Shown piece after piece: positions 45,889 to 59,920 of a stretch of 64,000 nucleotides of DNA. The notes beneath the pieces were generated by a model. It did not search any database. It was not told where the DNA came from and saw nothing but the letters and a program-made list of their open reading frames with translations. The DNA lies in the NCBI GenBank assembly GCA_028223755.1, contig JAOIUY010000005.1, positions 89,121-153,120 on the forward strand, in the 5' to 3' direction. The position numbers were made by a program, and so were the translations under genes. This stretch comes from Pseudomonadales bacterium (GTDB lineage Bacteria; Pseudomonadota; Gammaproteobacteria; Pseudomonadales; UBA7434). Position 1 is the first letter of the stretch, and every line of letters starts with the position of its first letter.

Positions 45889-46224
45889 TTAGGGTGACTC
45901 GTCGACGACGAGATAGAATGTTTCGCCCGACTTGACCATACCCAGCTCTTCGCGAGCACGGGCTTCAACTTCATCAAGACCAGTTTTTAAGGCTTTAACT
46001 TCGGCGGCGAGTCGCTCATTGCTTTGCTGCATCAAACGATTTTTTTCTTTTTGCTCTGCCACCTTCAACGACAATGAGTGAGTTTCGGCAAGACTGCCTT
46101 CACCCACCCACAATCGGTACTGTAGGACCAATAGCATCGCAACCAATAAACCAATCACCAGCTTTAAAAACGCATCGCCGGCATTTGCTGATTCACTGAT
46201 TGCTACTTTATTCGATGCAACCAT
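45889..46224 (-). CDS. ftsB: Cell division protein FtsB
   Basis: It is a small bitopic protein that links FtsL and FtsQ in the divisome. The 111 residues have one membrane segment (about 21-43), a periplasmic coiled coil (about 50-80) and the end REELGMVKSGETFYLVV typical of FtsB. The cytoplasmic N-terminus is about 20 residues longer than in Escherichia coli. It lies between eno and ispD, as usual. Confidence 0.93.
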   Translation of the reverse strand: MVASNKVAISESANAGDAFLKLVIGLLVAMLLVLQYRLWVGEGSLAETHSLSLKVAEQKEKNRLMQQSNERLAAEVKALKTGLDEVEARAREELGMVKSGETFYLVVDESP

Positions 46225-46263
46225 CGATTAATTACCCTGACCTAACACAACAAGATTCAAACC

Positions 46264-47622
<1,359 letters not shown>

Positions 47623-47652
47623 TTATTTCAAATGATTGGTTTCAAAAGGCCG

Positions 47653-48546
<894 letters not shown>

Positions 48547-48584
48547 TTAATAACAATTAAGAGTAAACGCTTAAATTAGCCCTT

Positions 48585-50556
<1,972 letters not shown>

Positions 50557-51132
50557 TTAGAGATCAAATTCATCCTCTTCATCGCCATCATCAACTCCCT
50601 GAGAAGGACCGGAACGGTAACGCGACATCTTAATGACCGATGGATCCAGCTCACGCGCCATTAAAAGATCAATATCCATTGACACTTTAGCCGCCAACCT
50701 AGCCTCTTGACTCTGCGCCACTGATAATTTGAGGCTCTCACCCCAAACCAACAAATGGCGTGTATTGATTACTCGATAATCAGAGTCTTTAGCCCACTCT
50801 CTAGAAATCCGTAATCCTATTGAGTAAATTTGCTCTTTTAACGCTACTCGCTCAGCCTCGCTATCTATATTTTGTAAGACAGCATCACTTATCCTATCCC
50901 AACCGTCAGGGTAAAAAGTCCAACCTTCATAAAAGCGTCGAATCCACCTCATATAATCTTCGACTGACTGGCTTGCTTGGTTATCGCTATCCGCTTGATA
51001 AGCCTGCACAAAGGCAGATTCCGGAGGCCAAGATGGCGACCATTGCTCGCTGACCTCGGGCACAGTTGCACAGGCAACCAAGAGTAAAATACCCACCGTC
51101 GCCACAAATCGTTTAAAAAACACACTAGCCAT
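50557..51132 (-). CDS. Predicted lipoprotein, about 190 residues
   Basis: The start at ATG 51132 (MASVFFKRFVATVG) gives a proper type II signal peptide with lipobox LLVAC (Cys21). Upstream in-frame ATGs would add a 13-residue polar extension ahead of it. The mature protein is mostly helical, with WxxxYPDGWDRI and several aromatic residues near 60-85, and ends in a strongly acidic tail (DDGDEEDEFDL). The family is not one I can name. Similar lipoproteins occur next to pyrG or tilS in marine gammaproteobacteria, but I am unsure. No partner gene. Confidence 0.75.
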   Translation of the reverse strand: MASVFFKRFVATVGILLLVACATVPEVSEQWSPSWPPESAFVQAYQADSDNQASQSVEDYMRWIRRFYEGWTFYPDGWDRISDAVLQNIDSEAERVALKEQIYSIGLRISREWAKDSDYRVINTRHLLVWGESLKLSVAQSQEARLAAKVSMDIDLLMARELDPSVIKMSRYRSGPSQGVDDGDEEDEFDL

Positions 51133-51266
51133 CAAATAGTCAACCAACATCTCTCTAAAGAACATCATCAAAGCCTAGCCTATTTCAAAGCGACCGTCAC
51201 TGAGCAGAAAAATGAAATGATTAAATAGCGGGCTTCGGCTCAATAAGAAAATAACGGCCAAAAAGG

Positions 51267-52391
51267 TCAAATTAAAGTAATTTGCTCAGGCGGCTCACTT
51301 TGCTCATCAAAGGACGCTAAATTAGAAACACTCACACCGAGCAATCTAACGCTTCTGCAATCAGCCTCAGTTTTATCTAACAACTGAGGCAATCGCGCTA
51401 ACACCACATCCATGTTGTTAAAGGGATACTCTTCTGTGTGGCTACGAGTGATTTGTTGAAAATCATTAAACTTTACTTTTAACGTAATAGTCTTAGCCGT
51501 TAACTTTTTCTTTTGTAAGGTATCGATAACCTTTTTAGTTAATGACTCAAGTCTTATTAACATCTCATCAATAGCAGTTAAGTCAGTAGAAAACGTCGTT
51601 TCCGCGCCAATGGATTTTCGCGCGCGATTATTTTGCACTGGCCTCTCATCTTCGCCGCGCACAATGCCATAATAATAAACACCCATGCGTCCAAAGTGCT
51701 TTTGTAAGCGCGTCTGCGTCCATTGCTTTAAATCGTAACCACACTCAATACCAAGCCCCTTCATTTTTTGCTCGGTCGCTTTACCAATACCATGAAATTG
51801 ACGAATCGCGAGTGACTCTAATAAATCCGTTGCTGCCGATGGCAACACAACAAATAAACCATTCGGCTTATCCATATCCGAAGCAACTTTAGCTAAAAAT
51901 TTATTGTAAGAAATCCCTGCCGACGCGGTTAGCCCAGTAACATCTTTAATACGGCGTTTAATATCTTTTGCAATTAATGTTGCTGAACCCGAAAACAAAG
52001 TAGAACCGGTCACATCAAGATAAGCCTCATCCAGAGAGAGCGGCTCAACTAAATCGGTATACTCCAAAAAAATCGCCTGAATCGCTGCGGATGCCTCGCG
52101 GTAAGCTTCAAAGCGTGGCTTAACAAAAACCGCATGGGGACATAATTGTTGAGCCTTAGCAGCCGACATTGCCGATCGAATACCAAATTTTCTGGCCTCG
52201 TAACTGCACGCTGCAACCACACCTCGACGCTGCGGGTCTCCGCCAACAATTAACGGCTGCCCTTGATAGATAGGAAAATCGCGCTGCTCAACCGAAGCAA
52301 AAAACGCATCCATATCAATATGAATAATTTTACGCTGCGGCGCCAGCTCGCTCGTTTCATCAATTTTTTTAATTATCGGCTGCTTAGTCAT
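51267..52391 (-). CDS. dinB: DNA polymerase IV
   Basis: It is a Y-family translesion polymerase. The 374 residues contain IIHIDMDAFFASVEQRDFP and the catalytic SLDEAYLDVT (Asp-Glu), YNKFLAKVASDMDKPNG, helix-hairpin-helix FHGIGKATEQKMKGLG and a little-finger domain with KSIGAETTFSTDL. No beta-clamp motif is obvious in the C-terminal 15 residues, although QITLI at the very end could serve. I found no clear LexA box upstream, unlike many SOS-regulated copies. Confidence 0.95.
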   Translation of the reverse strand: MTKQPIIKKIDETSELAPQRKIIHIDMDAFFASVEQRDFPIYQGQPLIVGGDPQRRGVVAACSYEARKFGIRSAMSAAKAQQLCPHAVFVKPRFEAYREASAAIQAIFLEYTDLVEPLSLDEAYLDVTGSTLFSGSATLIAKDIKRRIKDVTGLTASAGISYNKFLAKVASDMDKPNGLFVVLPSAATDLLESLAIRQFHGIGKATEQKMKGLGIECGYDLKQWTQTRLQKHFGRMGVYYYGIVRGEDERPVQNNRARKSIGAETTFSTDLTAIDEMLIRLESLTKKVIDTLQKKKLTAKTITLKVKFNDFQQITRSHTEEYPFNNMDVVLARLPQLLDKTEADCRSVRLLGVSVSNLASFDEQSEPPEQITLI

Positions 52392-52468
52392 TTTTTTATT
52401 TTAAAGACAGATAAGATCAATAACGGTTATGATATTAACTCTTAAACATTAAGAGTGGATGCGCCCTT

Positions 52469-52888
52469 TTGCAATCGTCAACTAACCGTCGTGAAGTATT
52501 TAAAAAAACCGTTATCACTTTAATCGCCATGTTCGGTTATGGTGGCTGGGCTTATTACAGCAACCTGCCCGCTAACGGCGAATCCGAAATGCTCGATATT
52601 GCGTTTCGCGCAGGCATTATTCAAGGTGGCTACTCAGCAATACTGACCTTAACCAGCATTATTTTACTCGAAGCGGTACTAAAAAATATTAATCACCGCC
52701 TAACAATTAACTTTAGCATTACGGCTACGTTAATTATTGTTGGCGCAGCACAATACGCCATTATTATCCCTGTCCATCTTGCTAACAGCACACCGAATAT
52801 TTTAATCACCCTACTACCCGGCTTTATTATTGGTACGCTTTTTAACTTTGCGTATTTATTATCGATTAAAAATAAATACGTTCAATAG
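52469..52888 (+). CDS. Four-segment membrane protein of unknown function
   Basis: The 139 residues from a TTG start have hydrophobic segments at about 14-31, 49-70, 80-101 and 108-131. The first ten residues are basic and polar (SSTNRREVFKKT), so the N-terminus is cytoplasmic. No catalytic motif is visible. The start is uncertain since no good ribosome site precedes it. It is divergent from dinB and ends seven bases from the convergent pepN stop. Confidence 0.65.
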   Translation: MQSSTNRREVFKKTVITLIAMFGYGGWAYYSNLPANGESEMLDIAFRAGIIQGGYSAILTLTSIILLEAVLKNINHRLTINFSITATLIIVGAAQYAIIIPVHLANSTPNILITLLPGFIIGTLFNFAYLLSIKNKYVQ

Positions 52889-52895
52889 CTAACAT

Positions 52896-55652
52896 TTAGT
52901 CTGCGCAACTTTTTGAAACCACTTCAAAAACATCGGCCGACAAACTATCGACATCAGCAATTCTTTTTAAAGCGGCACGCATCAGCTCACTCTGCGGCGT
53001 AGCAAAGCGTCGCCACTGTGTTAATGGTGTAAGCAATCGCGAAGCAAGCTGAGGATTAAGGCTATCTAAGCGAATCACTTCATCCGCTAACAAATCGTAA
53101 CCTGAGCCATCATCAGCATGGAACTGCGCGATATTCCCCATACAAAAGCCGCCAATTAAAGAGCGTACTTTATTCGGGTTAGTATTATCGTAGGCATCAT
53201 GCTGCATTAAATGTTCAACGCGCTGCAATGCATTAGGCTTATCACTGGCTGCTTGCACTCTTAACCACTGATTAACCACCAAACTCTCATGCGACCACTG
53301 CGTGTAGAATTGGTCGAGACAGTTTTGAGCCTGCGACTCTGCGTCGGCCAAAGGACAATTAACCAAGGCGGCAAGTGCCGATGCTTGGTCCGTCATATTA
53401 TTGGCCGACTGATATTGATCGACAGCAAGACTAAGCAGCGTGGAATCTTGCGCACGCATTAAATACGCTAAACAGGTATTTTTTAAACTACGCAGTGCAA
53501 TATGATCAGCATGAGGACTATACTCACCTAGCGCAGCTAACTGCTTAGCTAAGTTGCTATAAGCCGTTAGCAAAACGGTTTTTAATTGCGAAGCTAACGC
53601 CTGCTGCAAAGTATCAATCGCTGACTCTATAGCACGAATATCAATAGACTCGAACTGCTCAAGCACATATTGATAACCCGGCAAACGTAATTTTTCGGCC
53701 AACAACGCCGCATCATAGTTTGGCTGCCAGCGCTCATCTTTAAAACCTTGCTCTATTAAAACGGTTAACGCCTGCCCAAGCGCCTTAACTGCCTTAGCCC
53801 CTAAAACACTATCAATTAATTGCGAACCATCAACATGTGCTTCAATCATTTGCATGGCATAACGCTGTGTAGCATCCCAACGCACAAAGCCATCATTATC
53901 ATTAGCTAATAATTGCAGAAGGTCTTCTAGCGAATACGCAAAATTCAATTTAACCGGTGCCGAAAAACCACGTAATAACGATGGTACTGGCTTGCTAGCT
54001 AAACCTTTAAAACACCAGCTTTGCTTAGCCTGCGTTACAGAAAGCATATAATCATTGCTGTCGCTGGCGGCCACGGTATTTTTCAGCGACTCGCAAGGCA
54101 CCGCTTGCAGACCAGCATCAGAAACTAAGGCCATTTGCATGGGAATAATTAACGGCGCTTTATCATTTTGGCCCGGCGTTGGCGGGCAGCTTTGATCAAT
54201 CGTTAGGGTGTAATCCCCTGTCACAGCATCCCAGCTTTCAGCCACATCCAATACTGGCGTACCCGACTGTGAATACCATAAACGAAACTGCGTTAAATCA
54301 ACGCCGCTAGCCGCTTCCATGGCTAGCACAAAATCCTCGCAAGTCACCGCCTGACCATCGTGACGTTTAAAATACAAATCACTGCCGGCACGGAACTTTT
54401 CTGCACCCAGCAACTGGTGCATCATACGAATAACCTCTGCACCTTTTTCATAAATGGTTAACGTATAAAAATTAGAAATTTCCATATACGATTCAGGACG
54501 AATCGGATGCGCCATTGGCCCACCATCTTCAGCAAACTGTGCCGAACGCAATAAACTCACATCTTCAACACGCTTAACCGTTGGCGAGTTCATATCAGCA
54601 GAAAAAGACGCATCACGAAATACCGTAAAGCCCTCTTTTAAGCTGAGTTGGAACCAATCGCGACAAGTAACACGGTTGCCGGACCAGTTGTGAAAATACT
54701 CATGCGCGACAACCGCTTCAACACGCTGAAAAGCCATATCCGATTGCGTTAATGGATTAGCTAAGACACAAGAAGTATTAAAAATATTCAGGCCCTTATT
54801 TTCCATCGCGCCCATATTAAAAAAGTCGACGGCAACAATCATAAAAAGGTCAAGATCGTATTCTCGACCATAAACCTCTTCGTCCCATTTCATCGAATTC
54901 TTTAACGACTGCATGGCGTGGTCGCATTTATCGAGGTCTTTTGTTTCAACATAAATTTTTAATGCTACGTTACGACCTGACATTGTTTTAAAGCTATCGT
55001 CGACCGATTGTAAATTACCAGCAACCAGAGCAAATAAATAAGCGGGTTTTCTGAATGGGTCAGACCATAGCGCCCAGTGACGGCCATCATCGCACTCACC
55101 GCTTTCAAGAAAATTACCGTTGGATAACAACACTGGGTAAGCCGCAGCATCAGCCGTTATTTTAGTGGTAAATACCGACATCACATCAGGACGATCTAGG
55201 TAGTAAGTAATGCGACGAAAGCCTTCAGCTTCACATTGTGTGCAGTACATTCCGTCAGATAAATAAAGGCCTTCGAGCGTAAGGTTTTTGGCAGGATCAA
55301 TAACTGTTTCAATTTCTAACACAAACTTTTTAGGCAGAGCGCTTAAACAAAGACCGCTATCATTTAATTGGTAGCTGCTCTCTTCTAATAACTTACCATC
55401 AATAGCAATAGACTGTAATTGCAAACCCTCACCATCTAACGCCAGCATATCGGAACTAGATTGAGGGTTTTTACGTATGGCCAGACGCGAGTGAACAACC
55501 GTCTTATCGGCTTGCAAATCAAAGCTTAAGTCGGTCGTGTCAATAAAAAACGCCGGCGGTTGATAATCTTTTAAATAGGTGACGTTTGTTTCTTTAGATA
55601 CACTAGAAGGCACACTAGAAGACACACTAGATACATTAGTCTCATCGGTCAT
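52896..55652 (-). CDS. pepN: Aminopeptidase N (M1 family)
   Basis: It is a broad-specificity zinc aminopeptidase of the cytoplasm. The 918 residues include the exopeptidase motif MGAMENKGLNIFN, zinc motif HEYFHNWSGNRVTCRDWFQ with the downstream Glu in LKEGFTVFRD, and the C-terminal superhelical domain of the PepN type. The N-terminal 20 residues (SSVSSSVPSSVSK) are an extra Ser/Val-rich stretch encoded by a 12-bp tandem repeat at 55600-55635. An ATG inside the family start is lacking, so the extension is probably translated. Confidence 0.97.
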   Translation of the reverse strand: MTDETNVSSVSSSVPSSVSKETNVTYLKDYQPPAFFIDTTDLSFDLQADKTVVHSRLAIRKNPQSSSDMLALDGEGLQLQSIAIDGKLLEESSYQLNDSGLCLSALPKKFVLEIETVIDPAKNLTLEGLYLSDGMYCTQCEAEGFRRITYYLDRPDVMSVFTTKITADAAAYPVLLSNGNFLESGECDDGRHWALWSDPFRKPAYLFALVAGNLQSVDDSFKTMSGRNVALKIYVETKDLDKCDHAMQSLKNSMKWDEEVYGREYDLDLFMIVAVDFFNMGAMENKGLNIFNTSCVLANPLTQSDMAFQRVEAVVAHEYFHNWSGNRVTCRDWFQLSLKEGFTVFRDASFSADMNSPTVKRVEDVSLLRSAQFAEDGGPMAHPIRPESYMEISNFYTLTIYEKGAEVIRMMHQLLGAEKFRAGSDLYFKRHDGQAVTCEDFVLAMEAASGVDLTQFRLWYSQSGTPVLDVAESWDAVTGDYTLTIDQSCPPTPGQNDKAPLIIPMQMALVSDAGLQAVPCESLKNTVAASDSNDYMLSVTQAKQSWCFKGLASKPVPSLLRGFSAPVKLNFAYSLEDLLQLLANDNDGFVRWDATQRYAMQMIEAHVDGSQLIDSVLGAKAVKALGQALTVLIEQGFKDERWQPNYDAALLAEKLRLPGYQYVLEQFESIDIRAIESAIDTLQQALASQLKTVLLTAYSNLAKQLAALGEYSPHADHIALRSLKNTCLAYLMRAQDSTLLSLAVDQYQSANNMTDQASALAALVNCPLADAESQAQNCLDQFYTQWSHESLVVNQWLRVQAASDKPNALQRVEHLMQHDAYDNTNPNKVRSLIGGFCMGNIAQFHADDGSGYDLLADEVIRLDSLNPQLASRLLTPLTQWRRFATPQSELMRAALKRIADVDSLSADVFEVVSKSCAD

Positions 55653-55678
55653 AATTTCTCTCCAAAAAAAACGCGGTA

Positions 55679-56515
55679 TTAAACCGATAAAGTAAGATGG
55701 TAACCACCAAATTTGCGTAAATTCAGCACGCCACTATCGAGTATTAAATACTGTCCTTTAATACCTAATAATTTACCCTCAATGGTTGGGGTTTTATCAA
55801 AATTTCTTGACGTCACTTTGAGTGGAAACTCAGTCACAGGAAAGCGAATATTAATCGGCTTTGCCTCATCACATAGCTGTATTGACTGTAAGCCATATTG
55901 GCTTTGCAGCGCTTCGATCTCTGGCATTACCTCAGGGAGAATGCCTTGTACAATGGCGGGCAGATCCAATAACTCAGGGTTACCTTTCAGCATTGCTCGC
56001 CAATTAGTTTTATCAGCCATATGCTGCTTAAAAATAACTTCGACTAACCCCGCATAGCGGCGCTGCTGTACCCGAAAAATCGGTAAAGCTTGCACTGCAC
56101 CTTGATCAATCCAACGGGTTGGAATTTGTGTACCTCGTGTAATGCCGACTTTTAAGCCAGAGGAATTAGCCAGATACACATAATGATCCTGCATACAGAA
56201 CTCTTCACCCCATGACGGCTCGCGACAAGTACCTGCTTCGTAGTGACATTTTTCTGGGCTCATAATGCATTGATCGCACTGCGCTAGCGACTGGAAACAC
56301 GGGTAACAATAGCCCTGATTAAAACTTTTATTAGTTTTTCTGCTGCAGTGTACGCAATGAATATCGCCACTATAATTAAGCGTTATGTCGTCACCAATAA
56401 AATCATTAAGATCGATTCGCTTTTCGCCTAATACCATCTGATAGAGGACATCGTCACTCTCGTTAGCAGGCAATGCTGCTTGCATCTTTCTTAATTCACC
56501 ACTAAATACAGGCAT
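55679..56515 (-). CDS. DUF2797-family protein with zinc ribbons
   Basis: The 278 residues have an N-terminal domain, then two cysteine clusters (CVHCSRKTNKSFNQGYCYPC and CDQCIMSPEKCHYEAGTC) between about 53 and 100, and a GIY-YIG-like section (HYVYLANSSGLKVGITR...TRWIDQGA). This is the architecture of the DUF2797 proteins found next to pepN or DUF1315 genes in gammaproteobacteria. The function is unknown. A nucleic-acid role is likely from the zinc ribbons. It is 27 bases upstream of pepN. Confidence 0.85.
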   Translation of the reverse strand: MPVFSGELRKMQAALPANESDDVLYQMVLGEKRIDLNDFIGDDITLNYSGDIHCVHCSRKTNKSFNQGYCYPCFQSLAQCDQCIMSPEKCHYEAGTCREPSWGEEFCMQDHYVYLANSSGLKVGITRGTQIPTRWIDQGAVQALPIFRVQQRRYAGLVEVIFKQHMADKTNWRAMLKGNPELLDLPAIVQGILPEVMPEIEALQSQYGLQSIQLCDEAKPINIRFPVTEFPLKVTSRNFDKTPTIEGKLLGIKGQYLILDSGVLNLRKFGGYHLTLSV

Positions 56516-56588
56516 AAATCATTTGAACCTATCTAAGAAAAAACTGAATGGACTATAAAGTTAACGGACTTAAAATTTTTTTAAAACA

Positions 56589-56867
56589 TTACTGCCAAGT
56601 GATGGGCGCTTCATCATTGTCGTTTTGACTGTCGCCATCATCTTCCTTACTCGCACATTGATCTTCCATTTCGCTAATACGCTGGCCCTGCGGCAAGTGT
56701 GCATTATCAAAAATAATAATCGCCTGCGTTAATGTCGCACGCTGCGATTCACTCACCGGCTGACCGTCGGGCCACTTGCCTTGCTCTAAGGCAGCTTTAA
56801 AGCGACGATACATATCCGGCGATAACTGCTGAACTTTATTTTCAAATGTATCTGAAGACTCACTCAT
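56589..56867 (-). CDS. DUF1315 (YeaC-like) protein
   Basis: The 92 residues match the YeaC family pattern: LSPDMYRRFKAALEQGKWPDGQPVSESQRATLTQAIIIFDNAHLP, followed by an acidic tail. It is soluble and of unknown function. It lies between glpG and the DUF2797 gene, a conserved neighbourhood. Confidence 0.88.
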   Translation of the reverse strand: MSESSDTFENKVQQLSPDMYRRFKAALEQGKWPDGQPVSESQRATLTQAIIIFDNAHLPQGQRISEMEDQCASKEDDGDSQNDNDEAPITWQ

Positions 56868-56882
56868 AAACCCTATTCCGTT

Positions 56883-57773
56883 TTAACGACTCTCTGAGCG
56901 TTGAAAAAAGCGGGTGAGCAAAGCGCTTGGCAATGCAATAAAACAACCCCAAATCAAACCACTGAGATGTGCGGTGTTCGCCATATTGGCAAGAAAATCA
57001 AATACCCCTAACCAACCGACAGCCAAAGACAGCAACATCACAATATAAATCGCACGCGGTAACTCAAATATTTTATGCGGAGCAATTAAATTAAATATCG
57101 CGCAATAACCCAGTAAGCCATAAATCACACCAGACATGCCACCAAAATAAGCATAGGGCGTGCTCGCTGCTTGATAAAGATTAGACGCAACGGCAATAAA
57201 AAACACCACACTAATAAAATGAATCTTGCCACACTGAGTTTCAATTCTGCGTCCTAGCTCCCAGAGCCACAGCATATTAAAAGTGATATGCACCCAGCCA
57301 AAATGCAAAAAAATCGGCGTAACTAAGCGCCAATATTGCCCATGGGCTAAAAACTCTTCGGGGGAAATACGTCTCGACATATTCAATGCGCCAGGCAAGC
57401 GGCTATTATCGACGCTTTGAATTTTTAGAAACTCAACCACACTGTTAACATTAAACTCGACCAGTAAAAAACCAATAACACTTAAAACAACTAGCAGCAA
57501 AGTCACTGGCGAAGCAGCAACAACATGTATCAGCGGCTTTAAAAATGCGGTTAATGAAGTTGTTTGCGGCACTTTTTCTAGCGTCAATTGCAAACGGCCA
57601 TCACAGAAAGCCTGATAATCTTCACGCATTTGCTCAGCATGTTGCTGGCTATTGGACCAGACCACCTGCACACCCGCTTCTTCAGCAATTTTATGAGCAA
57701 AACTTTTCTGCCACCAATATACCGACAAAGCATGCAAATTATTTTCAAGCGGCGCTTCTAAGATTTTAATCAT
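56883..57773 (-). CDS. glpG: GlpG-type rhomboid intramembrane protease
   Basis: The 296 residues have an N-terminal cytoplasmic domain (about 1-75, with VQVVWSNSQQHAEQMREDY) as in GlpG, then six membrane segments. The catalytic Ser lies in YFGGMSGVIYGLLGY and His in TAHLSGLIWG. WVHITFNMLWLWELGRRIE supplies the conserved His/Asn region of the second helix. It cleaves membrane protein substrates within the bilayer. It lies 15 bases ahead of the DUF1315 gene and follows nadK by 17. Confidence 0.94.
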   Translation of the reverse strand: MIKILEAPLENNLHALSVYWWQKSFAHKIAEEAGVQVVWSNSQQHAEQMREDYQAFCDGRLQLTLEKVPQTTSLTAFLKPLIHVVAASPVTLLLVVLSVIGFLLVEFNVNSVVEFLKIQSVDNSRLPGALNMSRRISPEEFLAHGQYWRLVTPIFLHFGWVHITFNMLWLWELGRRIETQCGKIHFISVVFFIAVASNLYQAASTPYAYFGGMSGVIYGLLGYCAIFNLIAPHKIFELPRAIYIVMLLSLAVGWLGVFDFLANMANTAHLSGLIWGCFIALPSALLTRFFQRSESR

Positions 57774-57790
57774 CTAATCTATTATCTTTA

Positions 57791-58678
57791 TTAATCATCT
57801 ATAAAATGCGCGCCCCAGCCTAATTTATCGCGACAGGTTTCATAGAACTCATGCCCCTCTGGGTGAATCAATTTAAATTTACGCTGCTTTTTGCGGATAT
57901 GTAATACATCACCCGGCTGCACACCAATATTGACCTGACCATCGCAGCTCACGCGCGGCGAAGTCGGATTATTTTCGGCAACCATAATTTTAATCTCGCT
58001 ATTGGCATCAATAACCAGAGGACGACTACTTAAGGTATGCGGGAACATAGGTACTAACACAATGGCATCGAGGCGCGGATGCATAATTGGTCCGCCACCC
58101 GATAAAGAATAAGCGGTTGAACCCGTTGGTGTAGAAACAATTAAACCATCAGAGCGTTGCGAGTAAACGAATTGACCTTCGATATATAACTCAAAACTGA
58201 GCATCTTAGGCGCTTGGCCACTGTGAAGAACGACATCATTAAACGCATCCGACTGATCAATGCAAACACCGTCTCGTTCTAATTCAGTTTCTAACAAAAA
58301 TCGGCTTTCGATATCGTAATGGCCGTCGAGTACTTTCGACACCCCATTTTCAATATCATCGGGGGCAATATCGGTTAAAAAACCTAACTTGCCACGGTTA
58401 ATACCCAGCACCGGCACATCGTGTTGAGCCAAATCTCTAGCAGCGCCTAATAAGCTACCATCGCCGCCAACCACAATAACCATGTCGCAGACTTCACCAA
58501 TTAAATGACGAGTCGCCACCTGAAAATCATGCGATGCCAGCGCTCGAGAAGTATCCTCCTCCAACACAATGCTCACATCGCGGCGCGCAAGCAGCTCAAC
58601 TAGCGCGCGCACAGATTCGCGCACCGGCTCGCTGTCAACGCGACCTATGAGGCCTATATTTCGAAATTGGGTTATCAT
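57791..58678 (-). CDS. nadK: NAD kinase
   Basis: It phosphorylates NAD to NADP. The 295 residues contain the GGDG motif in MVIVVGGDGSLLGAAR, GINRGKLGFLTDI, the conserved TPTGSTAYSLSGGGPIMHP, and VSCDGQ near the C-terminus. It is normal length for proteobacteria and heads a nadK-glpG-DUF1315-DUF2797-pepN transcript on the minus strand. Confidence 0.97.
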   Translation of the reverse strand: MITQFRNIGLIGRVDSEPVRESVRALVELLARRDVSIVLEEDTSRALASHDFQVATRHLIGEVCDMVIVVGGDGSLLGAARDLAQHDVPVLGINRGKLGFLTDIAPDDIENGVSKVLDGHYDIESRFLLETELERDGVCIDQSDAFNDVVLHSGQAPKMLSFELYIEGQFVYSQRSDGLIVSTPTGSTAYSLSGGGPIMHPRLDAIVLVPMFPHTLSSRPLVIDANSEIKIMVAENNPTSPRVSCDGQVNIGVQPGDVLHIRKKQRKFKLIHPEGHEFYETCRDKLGWGAHFIDD

Positions 58679-58804
58679 CAGCTTTTAAACATCTCCGGAT
58701 ACTTAGCTTGAGAGCGCGATTATAGGGGCAATTGCTTGAATACTAAACCTTTGTCTTTACTGCATTATCAGCCAAAAACGGATCAATCTGCCTAAATACA
58801 CACC

Positions 58805-59908
58805 ATGACCTCAAGTATGACATCAAGCGCTAAGCCATTGAACGCAGCAGCCACCTTTATCGATTCACTGAATACCGCAGCCGTAAGAATGCTGGCCAAT
58901 GCTGTATTTGGCCAACCCTTACTGCATATGCTGTCGCAGCAATCCGGCTTAGAAAGGCCGTTAGTTGCACAGGCGTTGAGCTTTGACGACAGTGCGCATA
59001 AGCACCCAGCCCTATTTAGCCTGACGGACAAACATCAGCAATGGCTGCGTCAATTAGATCAAGAGCCGCGCCAGCTACTGGAATATTTGCATAATGATAA
59101 ACATATCAAGCTCGGCATTTACCACGAGCGCCTGTGGCAGTTCTTTTTGCTCAATAACGATGACACACAATTACTGGCATCAAATTTAACCGCCAGAAAC
59201 AATGGCAATGACTTAGGTGAGTTCGATTTAATTTATCATCATCGGGATTTTGGTCTGGTGCATTTAGAAATTGCCAGCAAGTATTATCTTGCCTGCTCGC
59301 AACACACTGATAACTGGAAAACTTGGCTCGGGCCTGGCAGAACCGATCGACTGGATTTAAAACTCAATCACAGCATTAATAAGCAGATGAATTTAGCGGA
59401 TCACCCGCGCGCCACAGAACAACTGTTATCTTATTTGGATAATCATGTAGATAACCATCTAGATAATCATCTAAATAAACTTAGCATCAAAAAACCCACG
59501 GCAGAAAAACCGCTAAGCAAGCAGCTGCATATTGGCGGTAGATTATTTTATCGTCGAGAAAATCCGCTATCACCGTCTCATTCAGCTCACCCTGAACATC
59601 TTAGCGAGCAGCATCAAACGGGGCATTGGTTATTATTATCCGAATGGCAAGATTTACTGAGCCAACATCAAGTGGATTATCACTTAATAGACAAGCCCTA
59701 TTGGCTGGATACCGCAAAGGGTAATCAACGTCGATTAGCAAATACAGAAACGAATCAGGCCGCTTCGACTCACACTGCAACTAGCACTTCAACTGGCACT
59801 TCAACAAAAATGCCAGAAATGATTATTTACAGTATTGAAGCCCTCGATATCGAAACCGCATTTTGTTTTATTGTCCCCAATGACTGGCTAACAAGACCGA
59901 GTGTATAA
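58805..59908 (+). CDS. DUF1853-family protein
   Basis: The 367 residues match the DUF1853 pattern: LGIYHERLWQFFLLNN, LGEFDLIYHHRDFGLVHLEIASKYYL and WLGPGRTDRLDLKLNH. The E-x-D...E-x-K spacing looks like a PD-(D/E)xK nuclease fold, but that is my reading only. Two low-complexity insertions are unusual: DNHVDNHLDNHLNK, encoded by three 12-bp repeats at 59438-59473, and a Thr/Ser run (TSTSTGTSTKM) near the C-terminus. It is divergent from nadK, as in relatives. Confidence 0.82.
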   Translation: MTSSMTSSAKPLNAAATFIDSLNTAAVRMLANAVFGQPLLHMLSQQSGLERPLVAQALSFDDSAHKHPALFSLTDKHQQWLRQLDQEPRQLLEYLHNDKHIKLGIYHERLWQFFLLNNDDTQLLASNLTARNNGNDLGEFDLIYHHRDFGLVHLEIASKYYLACSQHTDNWKTWLGPGRTDRLDLKLNHSINKQMNLADHPRATEQLLSYLDNHVDNHLDNHLNKLSIKKPTAEKPLSKQLHIGGRLFYRRENPLSPSHSAHPEHLSEQHQTGHWLLLSEWQDLLSQHQVDYHLIDKPYWLDTAKGNQRRLANTETNQAASTHTATSTSTGTSTKMPEMIIYSIEALDIETAFCFIVPNDWLTRPSV

Positions 59909-59920
59909 ATGTGCAAGCTT

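Noticed and set aside
52392..52468. Search for a LexA box upstream of dinB
   Set aside because: Only half-sites such as CTGTCTTT are present, and no CTGT-N8-ACAG spacing was found.
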